From NCBI RefSeq assembly GCF_023586365.1, contig NZ_CP097759.1, forward strand, positions 726,498 to 790,497: a stretch of 64,000 nucleotides of DNA, given 5' to 3'. Shown here piece by piece: positions 47,497-57,829 of the stretch. Each line of letters opens with the position of its first letter. Within the stretch, counting starts at the first letter, position 1. Made by a program: the position numbers and the translations under genes. The DNA comes from Blochmannia endosymbiont of Camponotus sp. GTDB lineage: Bacteria > Pseudomonadota > Gammaproteobacteria > Enterobacterales > Enterobacteriaceae. The notes beneath the pieces are model-generated. The model was not told where the DNA came from. It saw nothing but the letters and a program-made list of their open reading frames with translations, and made no database searches.

Positions 47497-47709
47497 TATA
47501 ACTCATTATAAAATAATATCATTGTATTTAATATTATTCTAAAATTAATAAGACAGAATTTTTAAAAAAGGATCATAAATCTAATATAGCAATTACACAT
47601 ATTTGCTATATATCGTAAAATTATAAAATTATGATTCCTATTATAAATACAATTAAATCTCTTAATTGATATGATCAATACATTCAAATAAATATAATTA
47701 TTTTTTAAT

Positions 47710-47759
47710 ATAAATATATGATTATATAATACTTAAGTATTATATAATCATATATTTAT
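47710..47759. repeat. Perfect 50-nt palindrome, 25-bp arms, no loop
   Basis: The centre ACTTAAGT is extended on both sides without a mismatch to 47710 and 47759. It lies in the rlmN-ispG spacer, 31 bases before the ispG start codon, so it falls in the ispG leader or promoter. Confidence 0.95.
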
Positions 47760-47790
47760 TGTTTAAAAACATGAAAATATGGGAGATTAT

Positions 47791-48921
47791 ATGAACAACA
47801 TTACGAACATTGTTCGTCGAAAATCTACACGTATTTATATTGGTAATGTTCCTATTGGAGATGGAGCTCCTATTGCGGTACAATCCATGGTAAATACTCG
47901 TACTACAAATATTTTGGAAACAGTTACTCAAATTAACGCCTTAAAAAAAGCAGGAGTAGATATTGTCCGAATATCGATACCTACTATGGATGCAGCTGAA
48001 GCTTTCAAAATAATTAAACGACAAGTAATTAATATTCCATTAGTAGCAGATATCCATTTTGATTATCGTATTGCATTAAAAGTAGCTGAATACGGAGCAG
48101 ATTGCTTACGTATCAATCCGGGTAACATCGGAAACAATAAACGTATTCGATCTGTAGTGCATTGTGCTCAAGATAAAAATATATCTATTCGTATTGGTGT
48201 AAATTCTGGATCTCTTGAGCGTGATTTACAAAGAAAATATGACGGAAATCCCACAGAACATGTATTATTAGAATCAGCAATGAGACACGTAGATATTTTA
48301 GATAAATTAAACTTTCATCAATTTAAAGTTAGTGTTAAATCGTCTGATGTACTAATAACAATACAAGCCTACCGCGCATTAGCATCAAAAATAGATCAAC
48401 CATTGCATATAGGCCTGACTGAAGCCGGAGCTTTACGTAATGGAACAGTAAAATCTGCGATGGCTGTAGGTTTCTTATTGAACGAAGGCATCGGGGATAC
48501 GATACGTATATCATTAGCTACAGACCCTGTAGAAGAAGTTAAGGTGGCATTTGACATTTTAAGGGCTTTGAGGATTCGAGCTCATGGTATTAATTTTATA
48601 GCTTGCCCGGGATGCGCACGACAAGAATTTAACGTAATCAACGTAGTTAATACGTTAGAAGAAAAAGTAAGTGATATTACAACACCTATGGATGTATCTA
48701 TTATTGGATGTGTAGTTAACGGGCCAGGAGAAGCGTTAAAATCAACAATTGGTGTTGCCGGTGCGCGTAATAAAAGTGGTATATATGAAGATGGTATACG
48801 ACAACAAAAACGTTGCGATAACATATCAATAGTTGAAGAATTAGAACGTCGTATTCGGGCTAAATCTAAATTATCAAATAAAAACAACCCGCAACACTAC
48901 CTTATCACGTATAATAAATAA
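47791..48921 (+). CDS. ispG: 4-hydroxy-3-methylbut-2-enyl diphosphate synthase
   Basis: IspG is the [4Fe-4S] enzyme of the MEP isoprenoid pathway that reduces MEcPP to HMBPP. The 376-residue protein starts at ATG 47791, which has GGGAG 5 bases upstream and aligns with E. coli; an in-frame ATG at 47779 is less likely. The barrel begins [20 protein letters not shown]. Cluster cysteines appear in [10 protein letters not shown] and [12 protein letters not shown], with the ligand Glu in the latter. hisS follows after 12 bases. Confidence 0.96.
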   Translation: MNNITNIVRRKSTRIYIGNVPIGDGAPIAVQSMVNTRTTNILETVTQINALKKAGVDIVRISIPTMDAAEAFKIIKRQVINIPLVADIHFDYRIALKVAEYGADCLRINPGNIGNNKRIRSVVHCAQDKNISIRIGVNSGSLERDLQRKYDGNPTEHVLLESAMRHVDILDKLNFHQFKVSVKSSDVLITIQAYRALASKIDQPLHIGLTEAGALRNGTVKSAMAVGFLLNEGIGDTIRISLATDPVEEVKVAFDILRALRIRAHGINFIACPGCARQEFNVINVVNTLEEKVSDITTPMDVSIIGCVVNGPGEALKSTIGVAGARNKSGIYEDGIRQQKRCDNISIVEELERRIRAKSKLSNKNNPQHYLITYNK

Positions 48922-48933
48922 TTGAAGACACAA

Positions 48934-50250
48934 ATGCTTAAATATGATAAAAATATTCAATCTATCCGCGGTATGCATGATTATTTGCCGAAAGATACGA
49001 TTATATGGCGATATATAGAAAATATACTTATAACTATATTGGACAGTTACGGATACAAGGAGATTAGATTTCCTATTATTGAAGACACAAATTTATTCAA
49101 ACGTTCAATCGGAGAAGTGACAGATGTAATAGAAAAAGAGATGTATAATTTTACTGATCGTAATGAGAATAATTTAACGTTACGTCCAGAAGGAACATCT
49201 GGATGCGTTCGAGCAGGTATTGAGAATGGGCTATTTTATCATCAAGAACAACGGCTGTGGTATCTTGGCCCGATGTTCCGCTATGAACGCCCTCAAAAAG
49301 GACGTTACAGACAATTTCATCAATTTAGTGCTGAAGCTTTTGGTCAAATAGGACCCGACATAGATGCTGAGTTAATTTTAATCACTGCTCGTTGTTGGGA
49401 AAAATTAGGAATTAATCATCATTTATCGTTAGAATTAAATTCAATTGGCTCTTTATCATCTAGAATAAGTTATCGTATAAAATTAATAGATTTTTTAGAA
49501 AAAAATTTAAGCAATTTGGATCATAATGCTCTACGTCGTTTATACTCTAATCCATTGCGCATCTTAGATACCAAAAATACTAAAACTAAAGAATTACTAC
49601 TTAATGCGCCTATATTAAGCGATCATCTAGATGATGACTCACGTGTTCATTTTTCCGAATTATGTCAGTTATTAAATCTCTTAGGAGTGTCGTACACAGT
49701 TAACCCGTACTTAGTACGCGGTTTAGATTATTATAACAAAACAGTTTTTGAATGGGTTACTGATAGTTTAGGAGTAAAAAAAACTATCTGTGCTGGTGGT
49801 CGTTATGATCAATTAGTCCAAGAATTAGGAGGTCATTCGGTACCTGCGATAGGATTTTCTATAGGACTAGAACGTGTAATATTATTAATGCAAGAAATTA
49901 ATAATAATGCCATTTTAAATAAAAATATATATGTTGATGTATATTTAATTAGTATAGGAAATAATTCTCGAAAACACGCAATGTTATTGTCTGAAAATAT
50001 TCGGTCAACACTACCATCTCTTCGATTAATGGTACATCATGGAGGAGGTAATATAAAAAAACAATTTTATTGCGCTAATAAACATAAACCCCAAATCGTA
50101 TTAATCATGCACGAAAAAAATGCTCTTGAAAAAACAATTATTCTAAAACATTTACAATCAAAAACTCAAGAAATATTAAAACACGATGAAGTTTCCGAAA
50201 GATTAAAACATATATTACATATTACATGTAATTCTACTGATAATCAGTGA
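48934..50250 (+). CDS. hisS: Histidyl-tRNA synthetase
   Basis: This class II synthetase charges tRNA-His. The 438-residue protein has motif 2 with [17 protein letters not shown], the histidine-specific motifs [15 protein letters not shown] and AGGRYDQLV, and a C-terminal anticodon-binding domain with [14 protein letters not shown] 48934 is chosen: it has GAAG 6 bases upstream and is followed by a start like E. coli ([13 protein letters not shown]). The frame is open from a TTG at 48922, immediately after ispG. Confidence 0.96.
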   Translation: MLKYDKNIQSIRGMHDYLPKDTIIWRYIENILITILDSYGYKEIRFPIIEDTNLFKRSIGEVTDVIEKEMYNFTDRNENNLTLRPEGTSGCVRAGIENGLFYHQEQRLWYLGPMFRYERPQKGRYRQFHQFSAEAFGQIGPDIDAELILITARCWEKLGINHHLSLELNSIGSLSSRISYRIKLIDFLEKNLSNLDHNALRRLYSNPLRILDTKNTKTKELLLNAPILSDHLDDDSRVHFSELCQLLNLLGVSYTVNPYLVRGLDYYNKTVFEWVTDSLGVKKTICAGGRYDQLVQELGGHSVPAIGFSIGLERVILLMQEINNNAILNKNIYVDVYLISIGNNSRKHAMLLSENIRSTLPSLRLMVHHGGGNIKKQFYCANKHKPQIVLIMHEKNALEKTIILKHLQSKTQEILKHDEVSERLKHILHITCNSTDNQ

Positions 50251-50572
50251 TCACAAAAATGATTGCATTTTTTTTATAAAATAGAATATTATTAATACTT
50301 CGTGTATCTTATTAAGCTTGAAGAGTATACATAAAATTAAAATTATGATGATATAGATCAAAATTATTAATAATATTAACCTATTTATATATAAGTGCAA
50401 ACAGTAAAAATATAAACTTTTCAACAATTAATGAGAGGCTATTGCTGTCATTTTTAGTGATTATATTATACTTTATCATAAATAATTACTCAAAAAGAAA
50501 TAGCTTTATTGTGTTATTTAACACTGATATTATATGTACTTATACAATCGCTTATTTATGGACAATTAAATA
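50251..50572. other. Gap hisS-der (yfgM and bamB missing)
   Basis: E. coli has yfgM and bamB here. These 322 A/T-rich bases contain no frame or fragment that I can link to either. Confidence 0.6.
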
Positions 50573-51988
50573 ATGCTACCTATCATCGCGTTAATTGGGC
50601 AAAAAAATGTAGGTAAATCTACTTTATTCAATAAATTGACACATACACGTGATGCTTTAATATCTAACTACCCAGGATTAACACGAGATCGACAATACGG
50701 TTATTTTCAATGTAAACAATTTGAATCTATTCTTATTGACACGGGGGGCATTGATAAAATTTGTAGTACAAAAACAGAAAATATTCAAAGTTATGTAACC
50801 TATCAAACAACTCTCGCAATGCAAGAAGCTGATATTCTATTATTTGTTATGGACAGACAATCCGCGGGAACACCTATAAATCACGATATTTTTAATTTTT
50901 TAAAAAAAATAAAAAAAAACATATTTGTTGTCATTAATAAAATTGATAACGTCCCATATCATATACACACCATGATATGGGATTATTGTTCTTTTAGTAT
51001 AAAAAATACTATTTTTATTTCAGCGATTCATGGGCATGGAATTAATAATTTATTAGAAAATATATCTTCATTAATTTCAAAAAATATATTTTTTTACAAA
51101 AATAAAACACCTGAAAGTAATATAAATAACACTATTTATCAAAACCATATCATTAATCCATCATTTAATACAGTGGATCCTGCTATCGCAGTAGCTGTTG
51201 TAGGACGTCCCAATTCCGGTAAATCTACTTTTGTTAATCATGTTTTAGGAGAAACCCGTATGATTACTTGTAGTACCCCAGGAACTACTCGGAATTGCAT
51301 TCATATGCCTGTAATATATGACCAACAAAAATACATATTGATTGATACAGCAGGCGTACAAAAAAGAAAAAGAATAGATAATGTAGCGGAGCAAATTTCT
51401 ATTCTAAAAACATTGCAAATCATTAAGACCGCGCATATCCTATTATTCATAGGAGACGCAAATCTGGGGATATCTGACCAAGATTTGAATTTGTTACGAT
51501 TTATCGTAACTCATGGTAAAGCATTAATAATCGTCATTAACAAATGGGATCTGATATCCCCAGATTTGCGTAATATAACTAAAAAATGTTTATACGAAAA
51601 AATAAATTTTATTAGTTTTACTCAAATACATTTTATTTCAGCATTGTACGGAAACGGAATTAAAACATTATTTCAAACGATCAAAGCAACAAACTTGCGT
51701 TCTCTTCATACAAAAACTATCAATACGGCATATTTAATTCGAACATTACATGCTGCTATCGCTAAATACCCCCCTCCATTTTTACACGGTAAAAGAATTA
51801 AACTCAAATATATCCATGTCGGAAAACATAAACCATTAACTCTGATCATCCATGGCACTCACGTCAGCAAATTACCTGATGATTATAAACGATATTTAAA
51901 AAAATATTTTTATCGTATGCTGAATATCACAGGTATTTTATTACATATTCAATTTAAAGATAATATTAATCCATTTATTAACAAATAA
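50573..51988 (+). CDS. der: Ribosome-assembly GTPase Der (EngA)
   Basis: Der has two tandem GTPase domains and a KH-like C-terminal domain and acts in 50S assembly. The 471-residue protein (E. coli 490) has P-loops GQKNVGKST at 8-16 and GRPNSGKST near residue 212. G3 motifs are DTGG and DTAG, and G4 motifs are NKID and NKWD. It starts at ATG 50573 with no strong Shine-Dalgarno. The gene carries two internal inverted repeats (50952-50982 and 51456/51571). It converges on mqo with 87 bases between them. era is absent from this window, leaving Der as its clearest assembly GTPase. Confidence 0.95.
   Translation: MLPIIALIGQKNVGKSTLFNKLTHTRDALISNYPGLTRDRQYGYFQCKQFESILIDTGGIDKICSTKTENIQSYVTYQTTLAMQEADILLFVMDRQSAGTPINHDIFNFLKKIKKNIFVVINKIDNVPYHIHTMIWDYCSFSIKNTIFISAIHGHGINNLLENISSLISKNIFFYKNKTPESNINNTIYQNHIINPSFNTVDPAIAVAVVGRPNSGKSTFVNHVLGETRMITCSTPGTTRNCIHMPVIYDQQKYILIDTAGVQKRKRIDNVAEQISILKTLQIIKTAHILLFIGDANLGISDQDLNLLRFIVTHGKALIIVINKWDLISPDLRNITKKCLYEKINFISFTQIHFISALYGNGIKTLFQTIKATNLRSLHTKTINTAYLIRTLHAAIAKYPPPFLHGKRIKLKYIHVGKHKPLTLIIHGTHVSKLPDDYKRYLKKYFYRMLNITGILLHIQFKDNINPFINK
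51456..51571. repeat. 19-bp perfect inverted repeat inside der
   Basis: ACGCAAATCTGGGGATATC at 51456-51474 recurs as its exact reverse complement at 51553-51571, 78 bases apart. The arms encode DANLGIS and LISPDLRN in the second GTPase domain; the second spans the region just after NKWD. A smaller 11-bp hairpin with a 9-nt loop lies at 50952-50982. Confidence 0.93.
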
Positions 51989-52075
51989 AAATATGTTATA
52001 TCAACACACACAGGTGTAACTAAAACAACTAACATGAACATAGAATTGAAAACAATAACGAACACACATTGAGTT

Positions 52076-53623
52076 CTAAGGATCTATTGCTTCTATATAA
52101 TTTAATTTCAAAGCATTACAAGTATATTGTCTAATTTTATTTACTAATGTAATATCACCATTTAAATTCTTAGTATATGATGGAATCATATCTATAAGTT
52201 TATTTTTCCACAAATCACTGTTAATTTTATTATTAAACATTATGTCCAAAAGTTGTAATACTATCGAAACTACGGTAGACGCCCCCGGAGATGCACCAAG
52301 AAGTGCCGATAAAGTACCATCACTCGAATTAACCACCTCTGTTCCAAATTGTAACACACCTCTCTTATGATTATTTTTTTTAATAATTTGAACACGTTGT
52401 CCTGCTGTTACTAAAGTCCAATCTGATGGGTTAACTGCCGGATAGTATTCCCTAAGCGCATCAATACGGTTCATTTTTGACATAACTAATTGACTGATTA
52501 AATACTTAATCAAATCAAAATTATCTATCCCAGCTTGCAAAATCGGAATAACATTATGCTTATTTAAAGAATGAAATAAATCTAGCCATGATCCATATTT
52601 TAAAAATTTACTGCTGAAAGTTGCGAATGGGCCAAACAACAAAATCTTCTCACCATTCAATATTCTAGTATCTATATGAGGTACTGACATTGGAGGCGCA
52701 TTAACAGATGCTTTCCCATACACTTTAGCTAAATGTTGTATAACTACCTTCGGGTTTTTTGTGACTAGAAACTGACCTCCCACCGGAAATCCAGCATATC
52801 CACTAACTTCTGGAACCCCAGAAGTTTGCAAAAGACTAAGAGATTTTCCTCCGGCTCCTATGAAAACATAATTTGTACGAATGCATTTTTTATAGTTACA
52901 TCGTCGATCAATTACATGCACATTCCAAGTTGTATCATTATTATTCTGTACAGACTCAACGTCATGCTGTAAATACATTTTAAAATTTACATTTTTTTTT
53001 AATTCATTCAACAATTGTTGAGTAAGTGCTCCAAAATTAACATCTGTACCCATCTCCATGCGAGTAGCGGCTATTTTCTGCGATACATTACGCCCCTCAA
53101 TAATAAGAGGAGCCCACTGACGAATTTGCTGTAGATCTTCCGAATATACCATACCACTAAACAACACGCTATTTAGCAATGCTTGAAAGCGTTTTTTTAA
53201 AAAACAAACGTTTTCTTCACCCCATACAAAACTCATATGTGGTACATTGTTAATAAAAGAATTCGGATATTTAAGTACTTTTATTTGTGCTAAATATGCC
53301 CAAAATTGAAGCGATATTTCAAATGCCTCATTGACAGCAATAGCCTTTGAAATATCAACGGAACAATTTTTATTATTATACTGGGTATAGTTAAGCTCGC
53401 AAAATGCTGCGTGTCCCGTACCAGCGTTATTCCACACATTAGAACTCTCTTGTGCTGGCTGATTAAGACGTTCATATATATGAATTCTCCAAGTCGGCTC
53501 AAGAATTGCTAAGAACATACCAAAAGTTGCGCTCATAATCCCAGCACCGACCAGCACCACGTCTGCTGAAGATGTAATTTTGATCAATCGATGTTGTTGA
53601 TTCATAACAGCAGCATTACTCAT
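52076..53623 (-). CDS. mqo: Malate:quinone oxidoreductase
   Basis: Mqo is an FAD-dependent peripheral membrane enzyme that oxidises malate to oxaloacetate and passes electrons to quinone. The 515-residue protein has the FAD-binding VVLVGAGIMSATFGMFL region, ESSNVWNNAGTGH, VPHMSFVWGEENV and GFPVGGQFLVTKNP. It ends LLGASPGAST onward, as in the family. ATG 53623 is used; a TTG four codons upstream is possible. The N-terminal extension of E. coli Mqo is missing. mqo is not near der or guaB in E. coli, so its place here reflects rearrangement. It diverges from guaB across the candidate origin. Confidence 0.95.
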   Translation of the reverse strand: MSNAAVMNQQHRLIKITSSADVVLVGAGIMSATFGMFLAILEPTWRIHIYERLNQPAQESSNVWNNAGTGHAAFCELNYTQYNNKNCSVDISKAIAVNEAFEISLQFWAYLAQIKVLKYPNSFINNVPHMSFVWGEENVCFLKKRFQALLNSVLFSGMVYSEDLQQIRQWAPLIIEGRNVSQKIAATRMEMGTDVNFGALTQQLLNELKKNVNFKMYLQHDVESVQNNNDTTWNVHVIDRRCNYKKCIRTNYVFIGAGGKSLSLLQTSGVPEVSGYAGFPVGGQFLVTKNPKVVIQHLAKVYGKASVNAPPMSVPHIDTRILNGEKILLFGPFATFSSKFLKYGSWLDLFHSLNKHNVIPILQAGIDNFDLIKYLISQLVMSKMNRIDALREYYPAVNPSDWTLVTAGQRVQIIKKNNHKRGVLQFGTEVVNSSDGTLSALLGASPGASTVVSIVLQLLDIMFNNKINSDLWKNKLIDMIPSYTKNLNGDITLVNKIRQYTCNALKLNYIEAIDP

Positions 53624-53698
53624 ATTATTACTCAATAATAGTATACTTAATTTATTTAGTTATTGTGATAAAGAAAAAAATCTTTTAATGATATGCAT

Positions 53699-53707
53699 TT
53701 ATACACA
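53699..53707 (+). promoter_or_regulatory. Consensus DnaA box
   Basis: TTATACACA fits the E. coli consensus TTATNCACA exactly. A single 9-mer can occur by chance. Blochmannia floridanus is known to lack dnaA, so the box may be vestigial. Confidence 0.35.
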
Positions 53708-54019
53708 AACAAAAAATCCTTATAATCAGATCACATCGCAATAAAGAGATAAAAATAAACTTCAAAACACAATATAAATAGCATTAAATCATACTTTTAG
53801 CGCTTAATACAAATAACGTAATCAAAATAATAATTTTATTTTAATAAAAACTGATTATTGACGCTCCCTACAAACACAATACACTTGCAATTAATATCAT
53901 ATAAATTCACACATAATCTTAACAAAATTTTATAATGATTAATTTTTATAACTTGCATTCTAAACTTGATTAATATCACAATTCATGATAGAACTAACAC
54001 CGTTAGGTGTTAATGAGAA

Positions 54020-54058
54020 AGAACAACACACAACTATAATCTAACAGTGTGTTGTTCT
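54020..54058. repeat. 12-bp stem with 15-nt loop at the composition switch
   Basis: AGAACAACACAC at 54020-54031 pairs with GTGTGTTGTTCT at 54047-54058. The arms are themselves AC-rich and GT-rich, so the switch in strand composition falls within the loop. Confidence 0.85.
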
Positions 54059-54241
54059 GTGGTCCTACAGGGCTAGGCAGTTGATCTTGGGATTTGATTT
54101 TGAGTTTGATTGTTTGATGCTTGTGTTTGTTTTTTCCCCCGCGTTGTTTGAATTGTTTGCTATTGGAAGGTGTGGTGATCAAATTAAATTGCTGTTGTAG
54201 CAGCATTGTTACTGTAGTTTAGGGTACGCTAGATAATTGTA

Positions 54242-55711
54242 ATGTTGACTTTTGCTAAAGAGGCTTTGACTTTTGATGATGTGTTGATCGTTCCGTCTCG
54301 TTCGAGAATACTTCCTGCGGAGACGATTTTAAAAAGTTTGTTGACTAGTGCTGTTTCTTTGAATATTCCTGTCGTATCATCAGCGATGGATACAGTAACA
54401 GAGTCGAGTCTAGCCATTGCTTTAGCGCAAGAAGGTGGGATGGGTTTTATTCATAAAAATATGTCTTTGGATCAACAGATTAATGAGGTGCGTCGGGTTA
54501 AACGTTATGAAGGCGGAATAGTCACGAATCCTCAATGTGTTACTCCTGATACGACTTTATTGCAAGTGAAGGAGTTGACCTCTCGCAATGGATTTGCTGG
54601 CTATCCGGTTGTGATGGATACAAATGAGTTAGTTGGCATTGTTACGAGTCGTGATGTTAGGTTTGTTAGTGATTTGTCAAGTTTTGTTTTTTCTGTTATG
54701 ACTCCTAAAGAACGTTTAATTACAGTATTAGAAAAGGAAAATAGAGAAGTAGTATTAAGTAAAATGCATGATAAAAGAGTAGAAAAAATTTTGTTGATTG
54801 ATGCTTCATTTCGTCTTAAAGGTATGATCACCGCAAAGGATTTTGAAAAAGCAGAACGTAAACCATATGCGTGCAAAGATAATTATGGCAGATTATGTGT
54901 TGGAGCTGCTATTGGAGTAGGAGATGATTATAAAGAACGTGTTGAAGGGTTGGTTGATGCTGGGTTAGATGTATTACTTGTTGATTCTTCTCATGGACAT
55001 TCAGAGAGAGTGTTAAATTGTATTGCAACGGTTCGAAATATGTATCCTAATTTATCAATTATAGGGGGCAATGTTGTTACAAAAGAGGGTGCATTAGAAT
55101 TGGTTAAATCTGGTGCTAGCGCAGTGAAAGTTGGTATTGGACCTGGTTCTATTTGTACAACTCGTATTGTTACTGGTGTAGGTATTCCTCAAATTACAGC
55201 TATTTCTGATGTGGCAGAGGCCTTAAAAAATACGAATATTCCGGTTATTGCGGATGGTGGTGTTCGTTTTTCAGGAGATATCGCCAAAGCGATAGCGGCT
55301 GGAGCGCATTGCGTGATGATTGGTTCGTTACTAGCAGGTACAGAGGAATCTCCAGGAGATATAGAATTTTATCAGGGTAGATCTTTTAAGGCTTATAGAG
55401 GTATGGGTTCTTTAGGGGCTATGTCTCAAGGCTCTGCTGATAGATATTTTCAACAACAGGATTCTGTCGTTACTCATAAATTGGTTCCGGAAGGGATAGA
55501 AGGACGTGTTCCTTACAAAGGTAAGTTAGAGACGATTATACATCAATTGATGGGTGGCTTGCGTTCTTGTATGGGATTGACGGGCTGTGTTACTATTCAT
55601 GATTTGAGAACACAAGCTAGGTTTGTGCGTGTCAGTTATTCGGGTATGCAGGAAAGTCATGTGCACGATGTGATGATAACAAAGGAATCTCCTAATTATC
55701 GTTTACGATGA
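54242..55711 (+). CDS. guaB: IMP dehydrogenase
   Basis: GuaB oxidises IMP to XMP, the first committed step to GMP. The 489-residue protein matches E. coli (488). The TIM barrel is interrupted by two CBS domains (about 93-205), and the catalytic Cys305 lies in GPGSICTTR. The mobile flap region follows ([16 protein letters not shown]). It starts at ATG 54242. The gene is noticeably richer in G and T at third positions than der or hisS, in agreement with the composition switch just upstream. guaA follows after 148 bases. Confidence 0.97.
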   Translation: MLTFAKEALTFDDVLIVPSRSRILPAETILKSLLTSAVSLNIPVVSSAMDTVTESSLAIALAQEGGMGFIHKNMSLDQQINEVRRVKRYEGGIVTNPQCVTPDTTLLQVKELTSRNGFAGYPVVMDTNELVGIVTSRDVRFVSDLSSFVFSVMTPKERLITVLEKENREVVLSKMHDKRVEKILLIDASFRLKGMITAKDFEKAERKPYACKDNYGRLCVGAAIGVGDDYKERVEGLVDAGLDVLLVDSSHGHSERVLNCIATVRNMYPNLSIIGGNVVTKEGALELVKSGASAVKVGIGPGSICTTRIVTGVGIPQITAISDVAEALKNTNIPVIADGGVRFSGDIAKAIAAGAHCVMIGSLLAGTEESPGDIEFYQGRSFKAYRGMGSLGAMSQGSADRYFQQQDSVVTHKLVPEGIEGRVPYKGKLETIIHQLMGGLRSCMGLTGCVTIHDLRTQARFVRVSYSGMQESHVHDVMITKESPNYRLR

Positions 55712-55859
55712 TGATTAATAGTCAGTTAAATTTATGTGTGTGCGCCATGACTACACGCTATTTTTAAAATTTGTGCAGTGTGGCGTAATGAGCGTTGTTG
55801 GTCATTAATATGTGGTTGATCAATGATAGATTAATCTAAATAATAGAATAAGCTATAAT

Positions 55860-57437
55860 GTGAAATGTAATAATCATCGTATTTTAGTCATAGATTTTGG
55901 ATCTCAATACACTCAGTTGTTGTTGAGAAGAATTCGTGAATTAGGGGTGTATTCTGAATCTTGTTCTTGGAACATTAGTGAATCTCAAGTATGTGCATTT
56001 AATCCTAATGGTATTATTCTTTCTGGAGGTCCGCATAGTGTTATTGAGAGTTATCCTCCGTATATTCCTGAATTTGTGCTTCAATTAGGTATACCTGTAT
56101 TTGGAATTTGTTATGGTATGCAAATTATGTCGTTTCAATTAGGTGGACGAGTAGAACGTGTCATTGCACAGCGTGAGTTTGGTTGTACTCAAATCACAAT
56201 TCTTTCTAAAAGCGTTTTTATAAATGATATTTATGATTATGTCGATGATGTTACGGGGTGTTTCGCTCTTGATGTATGGATGAGTCACGGAGATGTTGTT
56301 ACTACTGTTCCCAAAGATTTTACGGTTATTGGTATTAATAAGTATCAACAAGTTGCTATAATGGCCAATGAAGATCGTCATTTGTATGGTGTTCAATTTC
56401 ACCCGGAAGTCACTCATACTAAAAAAGGAAAAAGTATTTTAGAACGTTTTGTTATGTGTATTTGTCGTTGTAAATCTTCATGGAAAATAGAAAATATTAT
56501 TGATGATATTGTTATGGATACTCGTATAAAAGTAGGTAATGATAAAGTAGTTCTTGGATTTTCAGGTGGGATTGATTCCCTTGTTACAGCTTTACTATTA
56601 CGACGCGCAATTGGTCATCAATTTGTCTGCATTTATATTGATAATGGGTTATTATCAAATTGTGAATTTGATCGAATTAAAAATTTTTGCGCTAAAAATT
56701 GTAATTTAGATATTATTTATCTGTCGAAAGAACAACGATTTTTTAATGCTTTAATTGGAGTTAACGAACCAGAGAAAAAAAGAAAAATAATTGGTAGAGT
56801 TTTTACAGAAGTTTTTGAGGAGCAAATTCGCAATTTAGTAGCTGTAAAATGGTTAGCTCAAGGTACTATATATTCAGATGTTATTGAATCCGGTGTATCT
56901 TTATTTTCTTTTAAAAATGTGATTAAATCACATCATAATGTAGGTGGTTTTTGTGAAATTACGAATGTTCAATTACTAGAGCCTATAAGAAATTTATTTA
57001 AAGATGAAGTTCGCAGTATTGGATTGGATTTAGGGATACCTTACGATATAGTTTATCGTCATCCATTTCCAGGACCTGGATTAGCTATTAGAATACTAGG
57101 CGAAGTAAAAAAAGAATATTGCGACATTTTACGTAGAGTAGATTTTATTTTTATTGAAGAACTTAAGCGTGAAAATTTGTATTCCAAAATTAGTCAGGCC
57201 TTTGCAGTATTTTTACCAACGCATTCAGTAGGAATACAGGGTGATCAGCGTAAGTACAAATGGGTGATTGCTCTTCGTGCAGTGGAAACTATAGATTTTA
57301 TGACAGCACATTGGGCTTATTTATCTTATGATTTTTTAAATAAGGTATCTAATCGCATCGTCAATGAAGTTGAGGAAGTATCTCGTGTGGTGTATGATAT
57401 TTCCTCGAAACCTCCGGCTACTATTGAATGGGAATAA
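55860..57437 (+). CDS. guaA: GMP synthase (glutamine-hydrolysing)
   Basis: GuaA aminates XMP to GMP with ATP and glutamine. The 525-residue protein has a class I glutaminase domain (Cys84 in GICYGMQ, His181 and Glu183 in FHPEVTH), then an ATP-pyrophosphatase domain with SGGIDS at 235-240 and a C-terminal dimerisation domain ending KPPATIEWE. The start is GTG 55860 with no clear Shine-Dalgarno. The glutamine it consumes links it to ammonia supplied by urease. Confidence 0.97.
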   Translation: MKCNNHRILVIDFGSQYTQLLLRRIRELGVYSESCSWNISESQVCAFNPNGIILSGGPHSVIESYPPYIPEFVLQLGIPVFGICYGMQIMSFQLGGRVERVIAQREFGCTQITILSKSVFINDIYDYVDDVTGCFALDVWMSHGDVVTTVPKDFTVIGINKYQQVAIMANEDRHLYGVQFHPEVTHTKKGKSILERFVMCICRCKSSWKIENIIDDIVMDTRIKVGNDKVVLGFSGGIDSLVTALLLRRAIGHQFVCIYIDNGLLSNCEFDRIKNFCAKNCNLDIIYLSKEQRFFNALIGVNEPEKKRKIIGRVFTEVFEEQIRNLVAVKWLAQGTIYSDVIESGVSLFSFKNVIKSHHNVGGFCEITNVQLLEPIRNLFKDEVRSIGLDLGIPYDIVYRHPFPGPGLAIRILGEVKKEYCDILRRVDFIFIEELKRENLYSKISQAFAVFLPTHSVGIQGDQRKYKWVIALRAVETIDFMTAHWAYLSYDFLNKVSNRIVNEVEEVSRVVYDISSKPPATIEWE

Positions 57438-57829
57438 ATGTATATAGTATTTAGGTTAAATATTTTTGTGTATTTTTATTATTTTATGTGATAACAATGT
57501 AAAATATGCGCTTTCCATAGTGGGAGTACTGTAATTTACTCGTAAATATCTATCAATAGAAAAAATTTGGACAAAATGGAAAGAGTGTGTGATAAATACT
57601 TGTAAAATAAAATGAGTATGCTGTGATAAGGGATTTGTATTTATGTGGATTTATGATGTTTGGTGTGTAGAGATGACATTTCTACCTAAAAATAAATATA
57701 TACATGATGTGTATGCGTAATAATTACTTCACAGTGTTTAATAAAAGTTCATGTGGTTATTATTATTTTAATAATATCTTGTAATGGATTTATTGTTTTA
57801 ATTTTTAAAAATATTTTATTTTCATTTTA
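57438..57829. other. Intergenic guaA-ureD
   Basis: 392 bases with no gene. The region must contain the promoter of the urease cluster, but no clear -35/-10 pair stands out, and no Shine-Dalgarno precedes the ureD ATG. Confidence 0.6.

Larger units (their letters stand above)
53624..54241. other. Divergent spacer with abrupt strand-composition switch; candidate replication origin
   Basis: By hand count, bases 53821-54000 contain 29 C and 9 G on the plus strand, while 54061-54240 contain 21 C and 50 G; T also rises sharply in the second block. The switch falls around 54030-54047, in the loop of a 12-bp hairpin. From left to right, C>G changing to G>C is the pattern of a bacterial origin. Flanking genes mqo (leftward) and guaB (rightward) diverge, as expected for leading-strand genes on both sides. 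There is one consensus DnaA box. No gene is visible. An inversion breakpoint is the alternative explanation. Confidence 0.5.

Noticed and set aside
54003-54206. 67-codon minus-strand frame in the mqo-guaB spacer
   Set aside because: It overlaps the composition switch, is rich in Gln and Lys because it is the complement of GT-rich DNA, and has no start signal or recognisable motif.
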